Assembly (NCBI RefSeq): GCF_017743995.1
Contig: NZ_JAGHRB010000002.1
Coordinates: 248,001 to 312,000 of the forward strand
Direction: 5' to 3'
From: Ruegeria sp. R13_0
GTDB taxonomy: Bacteria; Pseudomonadota; Alphaproteobacteria; Rhodobacterales; Rhodobacteraceae
DNA: 64,000 nucleotides
The notes beneath the pieces are model-generated. The model had not been told where the DNA came from. It did not search any database and saw nothing but the letters and a program-made list of their open reading frames with translations. Positions within the stretch are counted from its first letter, which is position 1; the number at the start of each line of letters is the position of its first letter. This document shows positions 1 through 8,089 of the stretch, in pieces. A program made the position numbers and the translations under genes.

Positions 1-164
1 AGATGCGCAACCGGGGCGAGGCCTGCGACATCCACCAAAGGCGTCTCTTTCGCCGCCGGACACATGGACAACAAGGCCGCAACGCGGGCCGCATCTGTCG
101 ACGGATAAGGGGCCGAGGGCGCAAGTTTGGGACCTGCCCTGTGTGTATTCGCAACGATCTTCAT
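1..164 (-). CDS. PLP-dependent lyase, N-terminal fragment (diaminopropionate ammonia-lyase-like), partial
   Basis: The frame runs off the left edge of the window, so only about 54 residues are visible. The chosen start is the ATG at 164, which has GGAGAG 5-6 nt upstream; an in-frame ATG at 179 has no such site. The visible end contains a TPLVDVAGLA stretch. This resembles the 'TPL..L..LA' segment that opens the PLP fold of threonine dehydratase/diaminopropionate ammonia-lyase proteins. No catalytic lysine can be seen because the rest lies outside. The gene follows the LysR gene on the same strand with a gap of about 65 nt and may be its target or share its transcript. The product name is inferred from a short similarity and is uncertain. 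Confidence 0.4.
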   Translation of the reverse strand, partial: MKIVANTHRAGPKLAPSAPYPSTDAARVAALLSMCPAAKETPLVDVAGLAPVAH

Positions 165-228
165 GTGTCTCTCCGCCATTTTGCCTGACGTGATCTGATC
201 GCTCCTGATCTGTCAACTCTTCTGATCG

Positions 229-1068
229 TCAGCCGACCTGATCCAACAGCCAGTCATGAAACAACCCCGCCGCCGGGTTCGAGGTATTCGCGGATAGAAA
301 ATACCCCTCATTGCTGTCGATTGAGCCGTCATGCGCACGCTCGACCAAGCCCTTATCAAGCGCGTGTTTCGCTAAAAGCTCACTCACCAAGGCCACGCCA
401 CCCCCATGCGCCGCCAATTGAAGCGCCATGCCAAAAGTGTCCACAAAAACGGTGGGCTGGCTTTGCAACCCCTGACTCTCCAACCACCGGCCCCAGCCAC
501 CAGATGTCCCCACAGCTTCGATCAGAGGCAGGTCCGATATGTCACCGGACAAGGCCGGAGATTTAAATGGCACAAGCCGGTCCGGCATCAGGCGAACAGC
601 GCCCTGCCCTACCTGTTTCTTCGATCCGAACCGTACCTGCACATCCGCTTGAGAGGCATTGAAATCGTCCGGCCAAATTGCGCTGAGCAGCCGCACGCGG
701 ATATCCGGGTGCTGACGGGCAAACGCGGGCAGATGTGGGGCGATGACCCATTGCGCGATACTGACCGAAGTCGCGACTGTCAGAACGTCTCCGGATGCGT
801 TCGTGTCGACCTGTCCGGCGGCAACAGCCAGCGCCTCAAGCGCCTTGCCGACCTCGGGCAGCAGCTTTCGCCCTGCATCCGTCAGCGCCAGACTGCGCGG
901 ATGGCGCACGAAAAGGGACGCGCCCAATCGCAATTCAAGTGATTTCACCTGCTGGCTTACCGCCGATTGGGTCAGACCGATTTCCTCGGCCGCAGAAGTG
1001 AAGCTTAGCGTGCGGGCGGCGGCCTCGAAGGATCGAAACCAGGTCAGAGGGGGAAGTGATTTCGCCAT
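229..1068 (-). CDS. LysR-family transcriptional regulator, GcvA-like
   Basis: The 279-residue protein has the standard LysR layout. A winged helix-turn-helix covers residues about 6-65 (LPPLTWFRSFEAAART, then the recognition helix around TQSAVSQQVKSLE). A periplasmic-binding-like effector domain follows from about residue 95. The 'PPLTWFRSFEAAA' opening is typical of the GcvA subgroup. It is divergent to the catabolic operon starting at 1175. The gap between them holds a CATTA-N7-TAATG dyad that could be its operator. The simplest role is a substrate-responsive activator of that operon. The effector cannot be read from the sequence. Confidence 0.88.
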   Translation of the reverse strand: MAKSLPPLTWFRSFEAAARTLSFTSAAEEIGLTQSAVSQQVKSLELRLGASLFVRHPRSLALTDAGRKLLPEVGKALEALAVAAGQVDTNASGDVLTVATSVSIAQWVIAPHLPAFARQHPDIRVRLLSAIWPDDFNASQADVQVRFGSKKQVGQGAVRLMPDRLVPFKSPALSGDISDLPLIEAVGTSGGWGRWLESQGLQSQPTVFVDTFGMALQLAAHGGGVALVSELLAKHALDKGLVERAHDGSIDSNEGYFLSANTSNPAAGLFHDWLLDQVG

Positions 1069-1081
1069 AGGCCAAGCTGAT

Positions 1082-1098
1082 CATTAGTCTTATTAATG
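1082..1098. promoter_or_regulatory. Candidate LysR operator, CATTA-N7-TAATG
   Basis: A perfect 5-bp inverted repeat (CATTA / TAATG) with a 7-nt spacer lies between the divergent LysR gene (start 1068) and the operon start at 1175. Its AT-rich dyad and T-N11-A form match the general shape of LysR-type sites. Binding is inferred from position and symmetry only. Confidence 0.4.
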
Positions 1099-1174
1099 TC
1101 AAAGCACATAATTCTATCATTTGTCAAAAACCAGCCCCGTTTCTAACGTCGGCCCGCGCGACAGGAGAGGTTTT

Positions 1175-1774
1175 ATGCAGCCGGAAATACGCAAAATCGT
1201 AACCTATGACGAAGAGGTTCTAGTCGAAGGGTTTCGCCCCGCAAAGACCCCATGGCGCATGTTTGCGGTGGCCGCCGTGGTCACCAACCCGTGGGCCGGG
1301 CGATATGTCGAAGACCTGAAACCCGAGATTCAGGCCTATGGCCCCGTTCTGGGTGAGATGATGACCAAGCGCATGATTGCGCTGGCCGGCAGCGGCGATG
1401 CGATCGAGGCCTATGGCAAGGCCGCAGTGGTTGGTCTGAATGGCGAGGTCGAGCATGCCTCGGGCCTCATTCACACTCTGCGCTTTGGCAACCACTACCG
1501 GCAGGCCGTTGACGCAAAGTCTTATCTGGCCTTTACCAACACCCGAGGGCCCGCGAACGCTCCGATCATGGTGCCGCTGATGGACAAGAACGACACCGGG
1601 CGGCGCTCGCACTATCTGACCATCCAGTTTGCGATTCCCGACGCGCCACGAGACGACGAGATCGTTGTGGTGCTTGGCGCGGCAACCTCAGGCAGGCCGC
1701 ATCACCGCATTGGCGACCGCTATCAGGACCTCAAGGATTTGGGCCATGACGTGGACAACCCGGCCGCGGTCTGA
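1175..1774 (+). CDS. Amino acid synthesis family protein (AA_synth / DUF1185)
   Basis: The 199-residue soluble protein opens with MQPEIRKIVTYDEEVLVEGF and resembles the PF06684 family, whose biochemical role is not established. The ATG at 1175 was chosen because AGGAGAGG lies 4 nt upstream; the frame continues upstream only to a TTG at 1121 with no ribosome site. Conserved-looking blocks include NPWAGRYVEDL near the N-terminus and GLNGEVEHASGLIHTLRFG in the middle. It is the first gene of a plus-strand operon with a hydrolase, a flavin reductase, a luciferase-like monooxygenase and an aldehyde dehydrogenase. This suggests a catabolic rather than a biosynthetic role. Its 3' end overlaps the next gene by 29 nt. 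Confidence 0.75.
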   Translation: MQPEIRKIVTYDEEVLVEGFRPAKTPWRMFAVAAVVTNPWAGRYVEDLKPEIQAYGPVLGEMMTKRMIALAGSGDAIEAYGKAAVVGLNGEVEHASGLIHTLRFGNHYRQAVDAKSYLAFTNTRGPANAPIMVPLMDKNDTGRRSHYLTIQFAIPDAPRDDEIVVVLGAATSGRPHHRIGDRYQDLKDLGHDVDNPAAV

Positions 1775-2534
1775 GATCGGCGGGCTCGCAGCGATCCAAA
1801 CTGGCGCGGGACCCAATGTCCTGTTGCTACACGGCGTCGGATTGCGCGCGGAGGCCTGGGGCGCCCAATTAGACGCGCTGGCATCGGTGGCGCGTCTGAC
1901 CGCACCGGACATGCCCGGTCATGGCGAAAGCCCAATAGGCAACACGCGTGCAGAGCTTTCGGGATACACCGAAGCCACATTGCGCGTTCTGGATCAACTG
2001 AGCGAACCAACGGTAGTTGTTGGTCATTCCATGGGCGCAATGATCGCGCTCGATCTTGCGGCTAGGGCGCCGCAACAGGTTGCCGGTGTCGTCGCACTTA
2101 ACGCCATTTTCGAACGCAGTGCCGAGGCCACACAGGCCATCACAACCCGAGCCGCAGCGCTTGACGGTCAAACACCAAGTGATCCGACGGGCACTCTGCA
2201 GCGTTGGTTTGGTGATACTGATCCGCCCGAATGCGCTGCCTGCCGAAACTGGCTGACGGCGACAGATCCTGCGGCCTACAAGCAAGCCTATACAGTGTTT
2301 GCCAACAGCCCGATCCCGCGTTGGGACGATTTGAAGACGCTCACCTGCCCTGCCTTGTTTATAACGGGTGATCTTGAGCCCAACTCGACCCCCGCCATGT
2401 CACGCGCCATGGCGGAGCTTGTTCCAAACGGGCGGGCGCAGATCGTCAAGGGTGCCGCTCATATGATGCCGATGACCCACGCCGCAGAGGTTAACACCGC
2501 CCTGTCAACCTTTCTGAACGAGGTGCAGCAATGA
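1746..2534 (+). CDS. Alpha/beta-fold hydrolase
   Basis: This 262-residue hydrolase has the oxyanion strand LLLHGVG near residue 26, MPGHGES near 57, and the nucleophile elbow GHSMG with Ser95. The likely triad partners are Asp209 (FITGDLEP) and His239 (GAAHMMP). The frame is open further upstream, but the ATG at 1746 gives a natural N-terminus and sits after a weak AAGGA inside the preceding gene, so the two genes overlap. The stop overlaps the next start (ATGA). It probably cleaves an ester, lactone or C-N/C-C bond in the operon's pathway. The family is too broad to name a substrate. Confidence 0.85.
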   Translation: MTWTTRPRSEIGGLAAIQTGAGPNVLLLHGVGLRAEAWGAQLDALASVARLTAPDMPGHGESPIGNTRAELSGYTEATLRVLDQLSEPTVVVGHSMGAMIALDLAARAPQQVAGVVALNAIFERSAEATQAITTRAAALDGQTPSDPTGTLQRWFGDTDPPECAACRNWLTATDPAAYKQAYTVFANSPIPRWDDLKTLTCPALFITGDLEPNSTPAMSRAMAELVPNGRAQIVKGAAHMMPMTHAAEVNTALSTFLNEVQQ

Positions 2535-3451
2535 CCAGTCTCGACCCTCGCGACCTGCGGCGCGTCTTTGGCAGCTTTATGACCGGTGTCACTGTTGTGA
2601 CGACGCGGGATGCTTCTGGCACGCCGTTGGGGTTTACTGCCAACTCCTTCTCATCCGTGTCTCTGGACCCGCCTCTCTTGCTGGTTTGCCCGGGCAAGAA
2701 CCTGTCCTCCTACGATGCCTTCGCGAGCTGCGTGCATTTCGCGGTGAACATTTTGGCTGAGGGGCAAGAGGATGTCTCAAACACATTCGCCGGGTTCGAA
2801 GGCGATCGGTTTGCCAAAACCGCGCATCAGCTGGACGCCCATGGTGTCCCTCTTCTGGACGGCGCGGTTGCGACGTTTTCCTGCCGGGCGCATCAGGCCA
2901 TCGACGCCGGAGATCACTGTATTCTGATCGGAGAGGTTGAGGCGTATACCTATACCGAAACCCGAGGGCTCGGATATGCCAATGGGCAGTATTTCAGCCT
3001 CGGCCTTGAACGCGGCGCATTCGAGGCCGCAGACCGAACTGTTGTCTGCGGCGCGATCATCGAATGCGACGAAAAAGTGCTGTTGGAGAAAACCGCGTCC
3101 GGATACCGCCCGCCGCAGATCAGCTTGTCGGATCATCAAGCCCTGCGCGAAAGCCTGCAGCAAGACTTGGCAGCGCGAGGGATCACAGCGCAGTTAGGTG
3201 CGGTCTATTCTGTCTACGACGATGCCACGACGCATCATGTCTACACGCTCGCGTCGGCACCGGCTTTGCCGCTCAACAGCACCCTTGAAGCGGTTGCCAT
3301 CGAAAACCTTGCAAACCTGACTTTCGCAACCCCGGCCATCTCCACCATGATGTCCCGCTTTGCGTTCGAAAGCCTTACCCGCGATTTTTCCCTCTATCTC
3401 GGCGACGCACAGCGGGGCGATGTACATACTCTCTCAGAAAGGACTGAATGA
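2531..3451 (+). CDS. Flavin reductase family protein with a C-terminal extension
   Basis: The first ~165 residues are a flavin reductase-like FMN-binding domain (FGSFMTGVTVVTT, then GFTANSFSSVSLDPPLLLVC). Such proteins supply reduced flavin to two-component monooxygenases. The partner is evidently the luciferase-like oxidoreductase encoded next, which overlaps it by 4 nt. The protein is 306 residues, whereas the usual length is 160-190. The extra ~140 residues start around a CGAIIECDEKVLLEKTASGY segment that looks somewhat Nudix- or sensor-like. The function of the extension is unknown. Confidence 0.85.
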   Translation: MTSLDPRDLRRVFGSFMTGVTVVTTRDASGTPLGFTANSFSSVSLDPPLLLVCPGKNLSSYDAFASCVHFAVNILAEGQEDVSNTFAGFEGDRFAKTAHQLDAHGVPLLDGAVATFSCRAHQAIDAGDHCILIGEVEAYTYTETRGLGYANGQYFSLGLERGAFEAADRTVVCGAIIECDEKVLLEKTASGYRPPQISLSDHQALRESLQQDLAARGITAQLGAVYSVYDDATTHHVYTLASAPALPLNSTLEAVAIENLANLTFATPAISTMMSRFAFESLTRDFSLYLGDAQRGDVHTLSERTE

Positions 3452-4485
3452 TGGAGTTTTCCCTCTTTGCTCATATGGAGCGGCTCAACCCTGAACAGTC
3501 TCACGAGAAACTGTATGAAGAGTTTATCGAGCTGTGCAAAGTGGCCGATGACGCCGGTATGCGCGCGGTGTGGACGGGCGAGCATCACGGGATGGACTTC
3601 ACCATCGCGCCCAATCCATTGATGTCCCTGGTCGATATCGCGCATCACACCAAAAACATCCGCCTTGGCACGGGCACCGTCATCGCGCCTTTCTGGCACC
3701 CGATCAAATTGGCCGGTGAAACCGCCGCAGCCGACCTGATGACCGGGGGACGCATCGAGTTGGGTATCGCGCGCGGGGCCTATTCCTATGAATATGAGCG
3801 ATTGATCCCCGGCATGGATGCCTGGGACGCGGGCCAGCGCATGCGGGAAATCGCCCCCTTGTTGCCCAAATTGTGGGAAGGCGATTGCGCCCATGAGGGA
3901 GAGTATTTCCAATTCCCCGCCACCACCTCTGCCCCGAAACCCGTTCAGGACGGAGGGCCGCCGATCTGGATCGCCGCCCGCGACCCGAACAGCCATGAAT
4001 TCGGCGTCCAGAACGGCTTTAACATTCAGGTCACACCGCTCTGGCAAGGCAACGCAGAAATTGAGAGCTTGATGGGCCGCTTCAACGATGCCTGCGCCAA
4101 CTATGACGGACCGCGCCCGAAGATCATGCTGCTTCACCACACCTATGTCGGGCAGGACGCCGCTGATGTGGATCAGGCCACGCAAGAGCTTTCGCGTTTT
4201 TACAATTATTTCGGTGCGTGGTTTCAGAACAAGCGACCCGTACATCAGGGGCTGATCCAAACTCTGACGGATGAGGAAATGGCCGCCAACACCATGATGG
4301 CCCCCGAAAACATCGGCCGTGATCTGACAGTTGGCACGGCTGAGCAGGTCACGGATCGCCTGAAGCACTATGAAGACCTCGGCTATGATGAATACTCGTT
4401 CTGGATCGACAGCGGAATGAGCTTTGAGCGCAAGCGCGCTTCGCTGGCCCGGTTCATCGACGACGTGATGCCTAAGTTTCAATAA
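3448..4485 (+). CDS. LLM-class flavin-dependent oxidoreductase (luciferase-like monooxygenase)
   Basis: The 345-residue TIM-barrel protein has luciferase-family features: WTGEHHGMDF near residue 41, LGTGTVIAPFWHP and GRIELGIARGAYSYEYERLIP. It uses reduced FMN, presumably supplied by the preceding reductase, and O2 to hydroxylate or cleave its substrate. Two ATGs (3448 and 3451) are possible. AAGGA at 3439-3443 is 4 nt from the first and 7 nt from the second. The neighbouring aldehyde dehydrogenase suggests that its product becomes an aldehyde. Substrate unknown. Confidence 0.88.
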   Translation: MMEFSLFAHMERLNPEQSHEKLYEEFIELCKVADDAGMRAVWTGEHHGMDFTIAPNPLMSLVDIAHHTKNIRLGTGTVIAPFWHPIKLAGETAAADLMTGGRIELGIARGAYSYEYERLIPGMDAWDAGQRMREIAPLLPKLWEGDCAHEGEYFQFPATTSAPKPVQDGGPPIWIAARDPNSHEFGVQNGFNIQVTPLWQGNAEIESLMGRFNDACANYDGPRPKIMLLHHTYVGQDAADVDQATQELSRFYNYFGAWFQNKRPVHQGLIQTLTDEEMAANTMMAPENIGRDLTVGTAEQVTDRLKHYEDLGYDEYSFWIDSGMSFERKRASLARFIDDVMPKFQ

Positions 4486-4494
4486 GGACCCGTG

Positions 4495-5973
4495 ATGCAA
4501 CAGAACCCACACTATCAGCTTTTCATCGACGGAACCTGGACCGAGGGCGCCGACGGGCAGGTCATGACCTCGCAAAACCCTGCTACAGGCGAGGCGTGGG
4601 CCAGTTTCGCCTGCGCCGCGCCCGCGGATGTGGATCGCGCCATCTCGGCGGCGCGTCGGTCCTTGAATGACCCGGCGTGGCGGGATCTGACGCAGACCGC
4701 GCGTGGCAAACTGTTGTTCAGGCTTGCAGAGCTGATTGAACAAAATGCCGAACGCCTTGGCGAGATTGAAACGACAGACAGCGGAAAGCTTCTGGCCGAA
4801 ACCGCAAGCCAGACAGGCTATGTCGGCGACTATTATCGCTACTATGCCGGGTTGGCCGACAAGATCGAAGGTGCGGTGCTTCCGATCGACAAGCCCAACC
4901 TGCATGTCTTTACCCGCCGCGAACCGATCGGCGTCGTCGTCGCGATTGTCCCCTGGAACGCGCAGATGTTCCTGACGGCAACCAAGCTGGGGCCCGCCCT
5001 TGCCGCCGGGTGTTCGGTGGTGCTGAAGGCCTCTGAGATTGCGCCCGCGCCGATGCTGGAATTCGCGCGTCTGGTTGAGGAGGCCGGTTTCCCGCCCGGC
5101 GTCGTCTCGGTTATCACGGGCGACGCAGAAAACTGCGCAATCCCCCTGACCCGGCACCCCGACGTGGATCGCATCGCCTTTACCGGCGGCCCGGAAACCG
5201 CGCGCCACGTGGTTCGCAACTCGGCCGAAAACTTCGCCGTAACCACGCTGGAGCTTGGGGGAAAATCCCCGATTTTGGTGTTTGACGACGCCAATCTGGA
5301 CGGCGCCGCCAATGGCCTGATCGCAGGTAATTTCGGAGCCTCCGGCCAAAGCTGCGTCGCCGGATCTCGCGGTTTGATACATCGTCCAATTCTGGACGCC
5401 TTGGCAGCCAGGATCGAAGAGAAGATGAAAGACGTCATCGTGGGTGACCCGTTGAACGCCTCGACCCATATCGGGCCGCTTTGCACCAATGCGCAGATCG
5501 CCAATATCAAGACGGTATTGGCAAAATCATCCGATCAAGGCGCGCACATCCGGTTTGGCGGCGCCCCCCTCGACCGGCCCGGCAACTTCATGGCGCCCAC
5601 TCTGGTCGAATGTGCATCGCCCGAGACCGAGACCCTGAAGGTCGAGATGTTCGGGCCCGTTATGTCCCTGTTGCCCTTCGACACCGAAGAAGAAGCAATC
5701 GCTCTGGCCAACGATACCCCATTCGGATTGGGATCGGGCGTGTTCACCGAAAATGTCGCCCGCGCGCATCGTGTGTCGTCGCGATTGAAGGCCGGTATTT
5801 GCTGGATCAACACCTATCGTGCGGTGTCGCCCATCGCGCCGTTTGGCGGCTACAACCAGTCCGGCTATGGCCGCGAAGCCGGGATCGAGGCCATTCAGGA
5901 CTTCACGCGCACCAAGACCGTGTGGCTGAACACCTCTGATCAACCCATGTCGAACCCGTTTGTGATGCGCTGA
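4495..5973 (+). CDS. NAD(P)-dependent aldehyde dehydrogenase
   Basis: This 492-residue member of the aldehyde dehydrogenase superfamily has the nucleotide-binding VVAIVPWNAQMF region. The general base is Glu253 (LELGGKSP) and the catalytic thiol Cys287 (GQSCVAG). It oxidises an aldehyde to a carboxylate. The ATG at 4495 was preferred over GTG at 4492 because AAGGA ends 6 nt upstream. It lies 9 nt after the monooxygenase gene, so it probably removes an aldehyde formed by that enzyme. It cannot be assigned to a particular aldehyde. Confidence 0.92.
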   Translation: MQQNPHYQLFIDGTWTEGADGQVMTSQNPATGEAWASFACAAPADVDRAISAARRSLNDPAWRDLTQTARGKLLFRLAELIEQNAERLGEIETTDSGKLLAETASQTGYVGDYYRYYAGLADKIEGAVLPIDKPNLHVFTRREPIGVVVAIVPWNAQMFLTATKLGPALAAGCSVVLKASEIAPAPMLEFARLVEEAGFPPGVVSVITGDAENCAIPLTRHPDVDRIAFTGGPETARHVVRNSAENFAVTTLELGGKSPILVFDDANLDGAANGLIAGNFGASGQSCVAGSRGLIHRPILDALAARIEEKMKDVIVGDPLNASTHIGPLCTNAQIANIKTVLAKSSDQGAHIRFGGAPLDRPGNFMAPTLVECASPETETLKVEMFGPVMSLLPFDTEEEAIALANDTPFGLGSGVFTENVARAHRVSSRLKAGICWINTYRAVSPIAPFGGYNQSGYGREAGIEAIQDFTRTKTVWLNTSDQPMSNPFVMR

Positions 5974-6070
5974 GGGGGGCGACAGATTTCGCCTCCTTCA
6001 TCACAACCCTATGGCCCTTCGGAAAAATATCCCACACTATGGCGCAAGTATAGTGGTTGGAGGCTGTAGA

Positions 6071-7054
6071 ATGAGCGCACATGGATATGAAGGCGGTCGG
6101 TTAAATTTGCCATTTGTCGGGATTTCGACCTTTGGCAAATATCCCTATGTCAGCGACTGGGATGCGATCGACGCTGATGTCGCGATCCTGGGCGCCCCGT
6201 TCGATTTTGGCACACAGTTTCGGCCCGGCGCGCGGTTCGGCCCACGGGCCATTCGCGAAGCCTCGACCCTGTTTTCCTTTGGGCATGGCGGCGCATACGA
6301 CCACGAAGATGACATCACCTACCTTCCGTCGGAAACCACCCGGATCGTGGATCTGGGCGATGCGGATATCGTGCATACTAGTACCGAAAAAAGCCACCAG
6401 AACATAAAATTCGGCGTCGAAAAATGCCTTGAGGCCGGGGCCCTGCCCGTGGTTCTGGGCGGAGATCACTCGGTTAACATCCCCTGCATTGATGGCTTTG
6501 CTGCCGATTGCGAAAAGAACGGCCCCATTCACATTGTTCAGATCGACGCGCATCTGGATTTTGTGGATGAACGGCACGGGGTTCGGTTCGGCCACGGAAA
6601 CCCGATGCGGCGCGCAGCGGAAAAACCCTATGTCTCGGGCCTGACACAGGTCGGCATCCGCAACGTCTCATCGACCGCAAAAGAAGGCTATGAGGACGCC
6701 CGTCGTATGGGTTCAGACATCCTGTCCGTCCGGCAATTGCGCAAACTTGGGACCGAGGCTGTTCTGGACCGGATCCCGGAGGGCGCCAGATACTACGTCA
6801 CGATAGACATTGACGGGTTCGACCCCTCCATCGCGCCCGGTACCGGCACACCCAGCCACGGTGGTTTCCTGTACTATGAAGTGCTGGAACTGCTCGACGG
6901 TCTGACCCAGCGCGGGGATGTGATGGGGTTGGATCTGGTCGAAGTGGCCCCGGATTATGATCACACGGGCAGCACCGCCATTCTGGCGGCACAGATCCTC
7001 ATGAACACAATTGGGCGTATTCTGCACCACAAAGGTTCGCCCAACGCGCGGTAA
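6071..7054 (+). CDS. Arginase/agmatinase-family amidinohydrolase
   Basis: This 327-residue ureohydrolase has the full set of manganese motifs: GGDHS at 130-134, DAHLD at 159-163 and DIDGFDPS at 246-253. The family splits guanidino compounds (agmatine, guanidinobutyrate, guanidinopropionate) or formiminoglutamate into an amine and urea or formamide. The ATG at 6071 has GGAGG about 8 nt upstream and is preferred to an earlier in-frame ATG at 6011. It follows the aldehyde dehydrogenase by 97 nt. An aldehyde dehydrogenase followed by a guanidinobutyrase-type enzyme would fit a guanidino-aldehyde pathway, but that is inference. Confidence 0.88.
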   Translation: MSAHGYEGGRLNLPFVGISTFGKYPYVSDWDAIDADVAILGAPFDFGTQFRPGARFGPRAIREASTLFSFGHGGAYDHEDDITYLPSETTRIVDLGDADIVHTSTEKSHQNIKFGVEKCLEAGALPVVLGGDHSVNIPCIDGFAADCEKNGPIHIVQIDAHLDFVDERHGVRFGHGNPMRRAAEKPYVSGLTQVGIRNVSSTAKEGYEDARRMGSDILSVRQLRKLGTEAVLDRIPEGARYYVTIDIDGFDPSIAPGTGTPSHGGFLYYEVLELLDGLTQRGDVMGLDLVEVAPDYDHTGSTAILAAQILMNTIGRILHHKGSPNAR

Positions 7055-7084
7055 GAGCAGGTTTTCGGACTAAAGCTCGGTCTT

Positions 7085-8074
7085 TCAGACCGACTTCTGC
7101 TGCATATGCGGAGAGGTTCCGAAATACCTGCGGAAGCATTTGGAGAAATAGCTGGCTGAGCCAAATCCGCAGGCGATGGCCACATCCAGCACCCGCATAT
7201 CGGTTTGCTGCAACAGGGTGCGCGCACGCTCGAGCCTCAGACGCGTCATATAGTTCTTTGGGCTTGTGCCGACGTAGCGCTGAAACAGGCGCTCAAGCTG
7301 CCGGGTCGAGAGGCCCGCGCTTTCGGCCACGACACTGGGCGACAATGGGTTTTCAAGGTTTTCGCGCATGATCATGATGGCGGTTGCCAGTTTCTCATGA
7401 CGGCGGCCAAAGCGGAACAGATCCGTCTGCGTCTGCCTGCCGTCCTTCGGACGCACCGACGCATAAAGCAATTGATCCGCCACGCGGGAGGCAACAGTCT
7501 GACCACAGGCCTGACCGATCAGCGATGAGAACAGATCGAGCGTGGTGACACCACCGCCGCAGGTCGCAATCGGGCCTTCATCCACAAAGACCGAGCAGTT
7601 GGATTCCACCGTCGGAAACAGCTCAACCATAACGGGTTGCTGTTTCCAATGCGCGCTCAGGCTCTGGCCGCTGGCCACTCCGGCCATGGCCAGAATGCCG
7701 GACCCTCCCCCGATGCCGCACAGCTGAACGCCGAACCGACGCGCCTGCCTCAACCAGGATTTCAACTCGGTCGAGATCGTCCGATCCACGGTCATCGGCC
7801 CGCAAATGACGATGCAATCGCCCCGGCGGGTTTTGAGCAAACCTCCATCAACAGCAACCGTCATCCCTGAGGATGAGGTCACCGCCTTGCCGGTTTCGCT
7901 GACGATACTCCATTCGAAAACAGCCTGCTCGGAGGCGGCATTCGCCGCCCCCAATGAATCGATCCCGGCCCCAAGGTCCAAAGCAGAGAACCCTGGCGTC
8001 AGCAGGAAAATGAAGCGGTTCAGCTCATTCACCCGTGTGCTTGTATCTGCAAAATTGATCTCGGGACGACCCAT
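7085..8074 (-). CDS. GlxA/GbdR-like AraC-family transcriptional regulator
   Basis: The 329-residue protein has an N-terminal DJ-1/PfpI-type domain (FIFLLTPGFSALDLG at the start, LCGIGGGSGILA in the middle) and a C-terminal double helix-turn-helix of AraC type (AESAGLSTRQLERLFQRYVG and VAIACGFGSASYFSKCF). This layout is shared by GbdR and CdhR, which activate glycine betaine/dimethylglycine and carnitine genes in pseudomonads. It is the last gene after the dimethylglycine dehydrogenase (gap 15 nt, AAGGA before the start). Control of betaine or dimethylglycine catabolism is therefore likely. Confidence 0.85.
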   Translation of the reverse strand: MGRPEINFADTSTRVNELNRFIFLLTPGFSALDLGAGIDSLGAANAASEQAVFEWSIVSETGKAVTSSSGMTVAVDGGLLKTRRGDCIVICGPMTVDRTISTELKSWLRQARRFGVQLCGIGGGSGILAMAGVASGQSLSAHWKQQPVMVELFPTVESNCSVFVDEGPIATCGGGVTTLDLFSSLIGQACGQTVASRVADQLLYASVRPKDGRQTQTDLFRFGRRHEKLATAIMIMRENLENPLSPSVVAESAGLSTRQLERLFQRYVGTSPKNYMTRLRLERARTLLQQTDMRVLDVAIACGFGSASYFSKCFRRYFGTSPHMQQKSV

Positions 8075-8089
8075 TCCGGCTTTCCTTTT

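Noticed and set aside
3394-5469. A 691-codon open frame on the minus strand opposite the monooxygenase and dehydrogenase genes
   Set aside because: It is antisense to two clear enzyme genes and has no domain-like sequence. Long antisense frames are common in GC-rich DNA.
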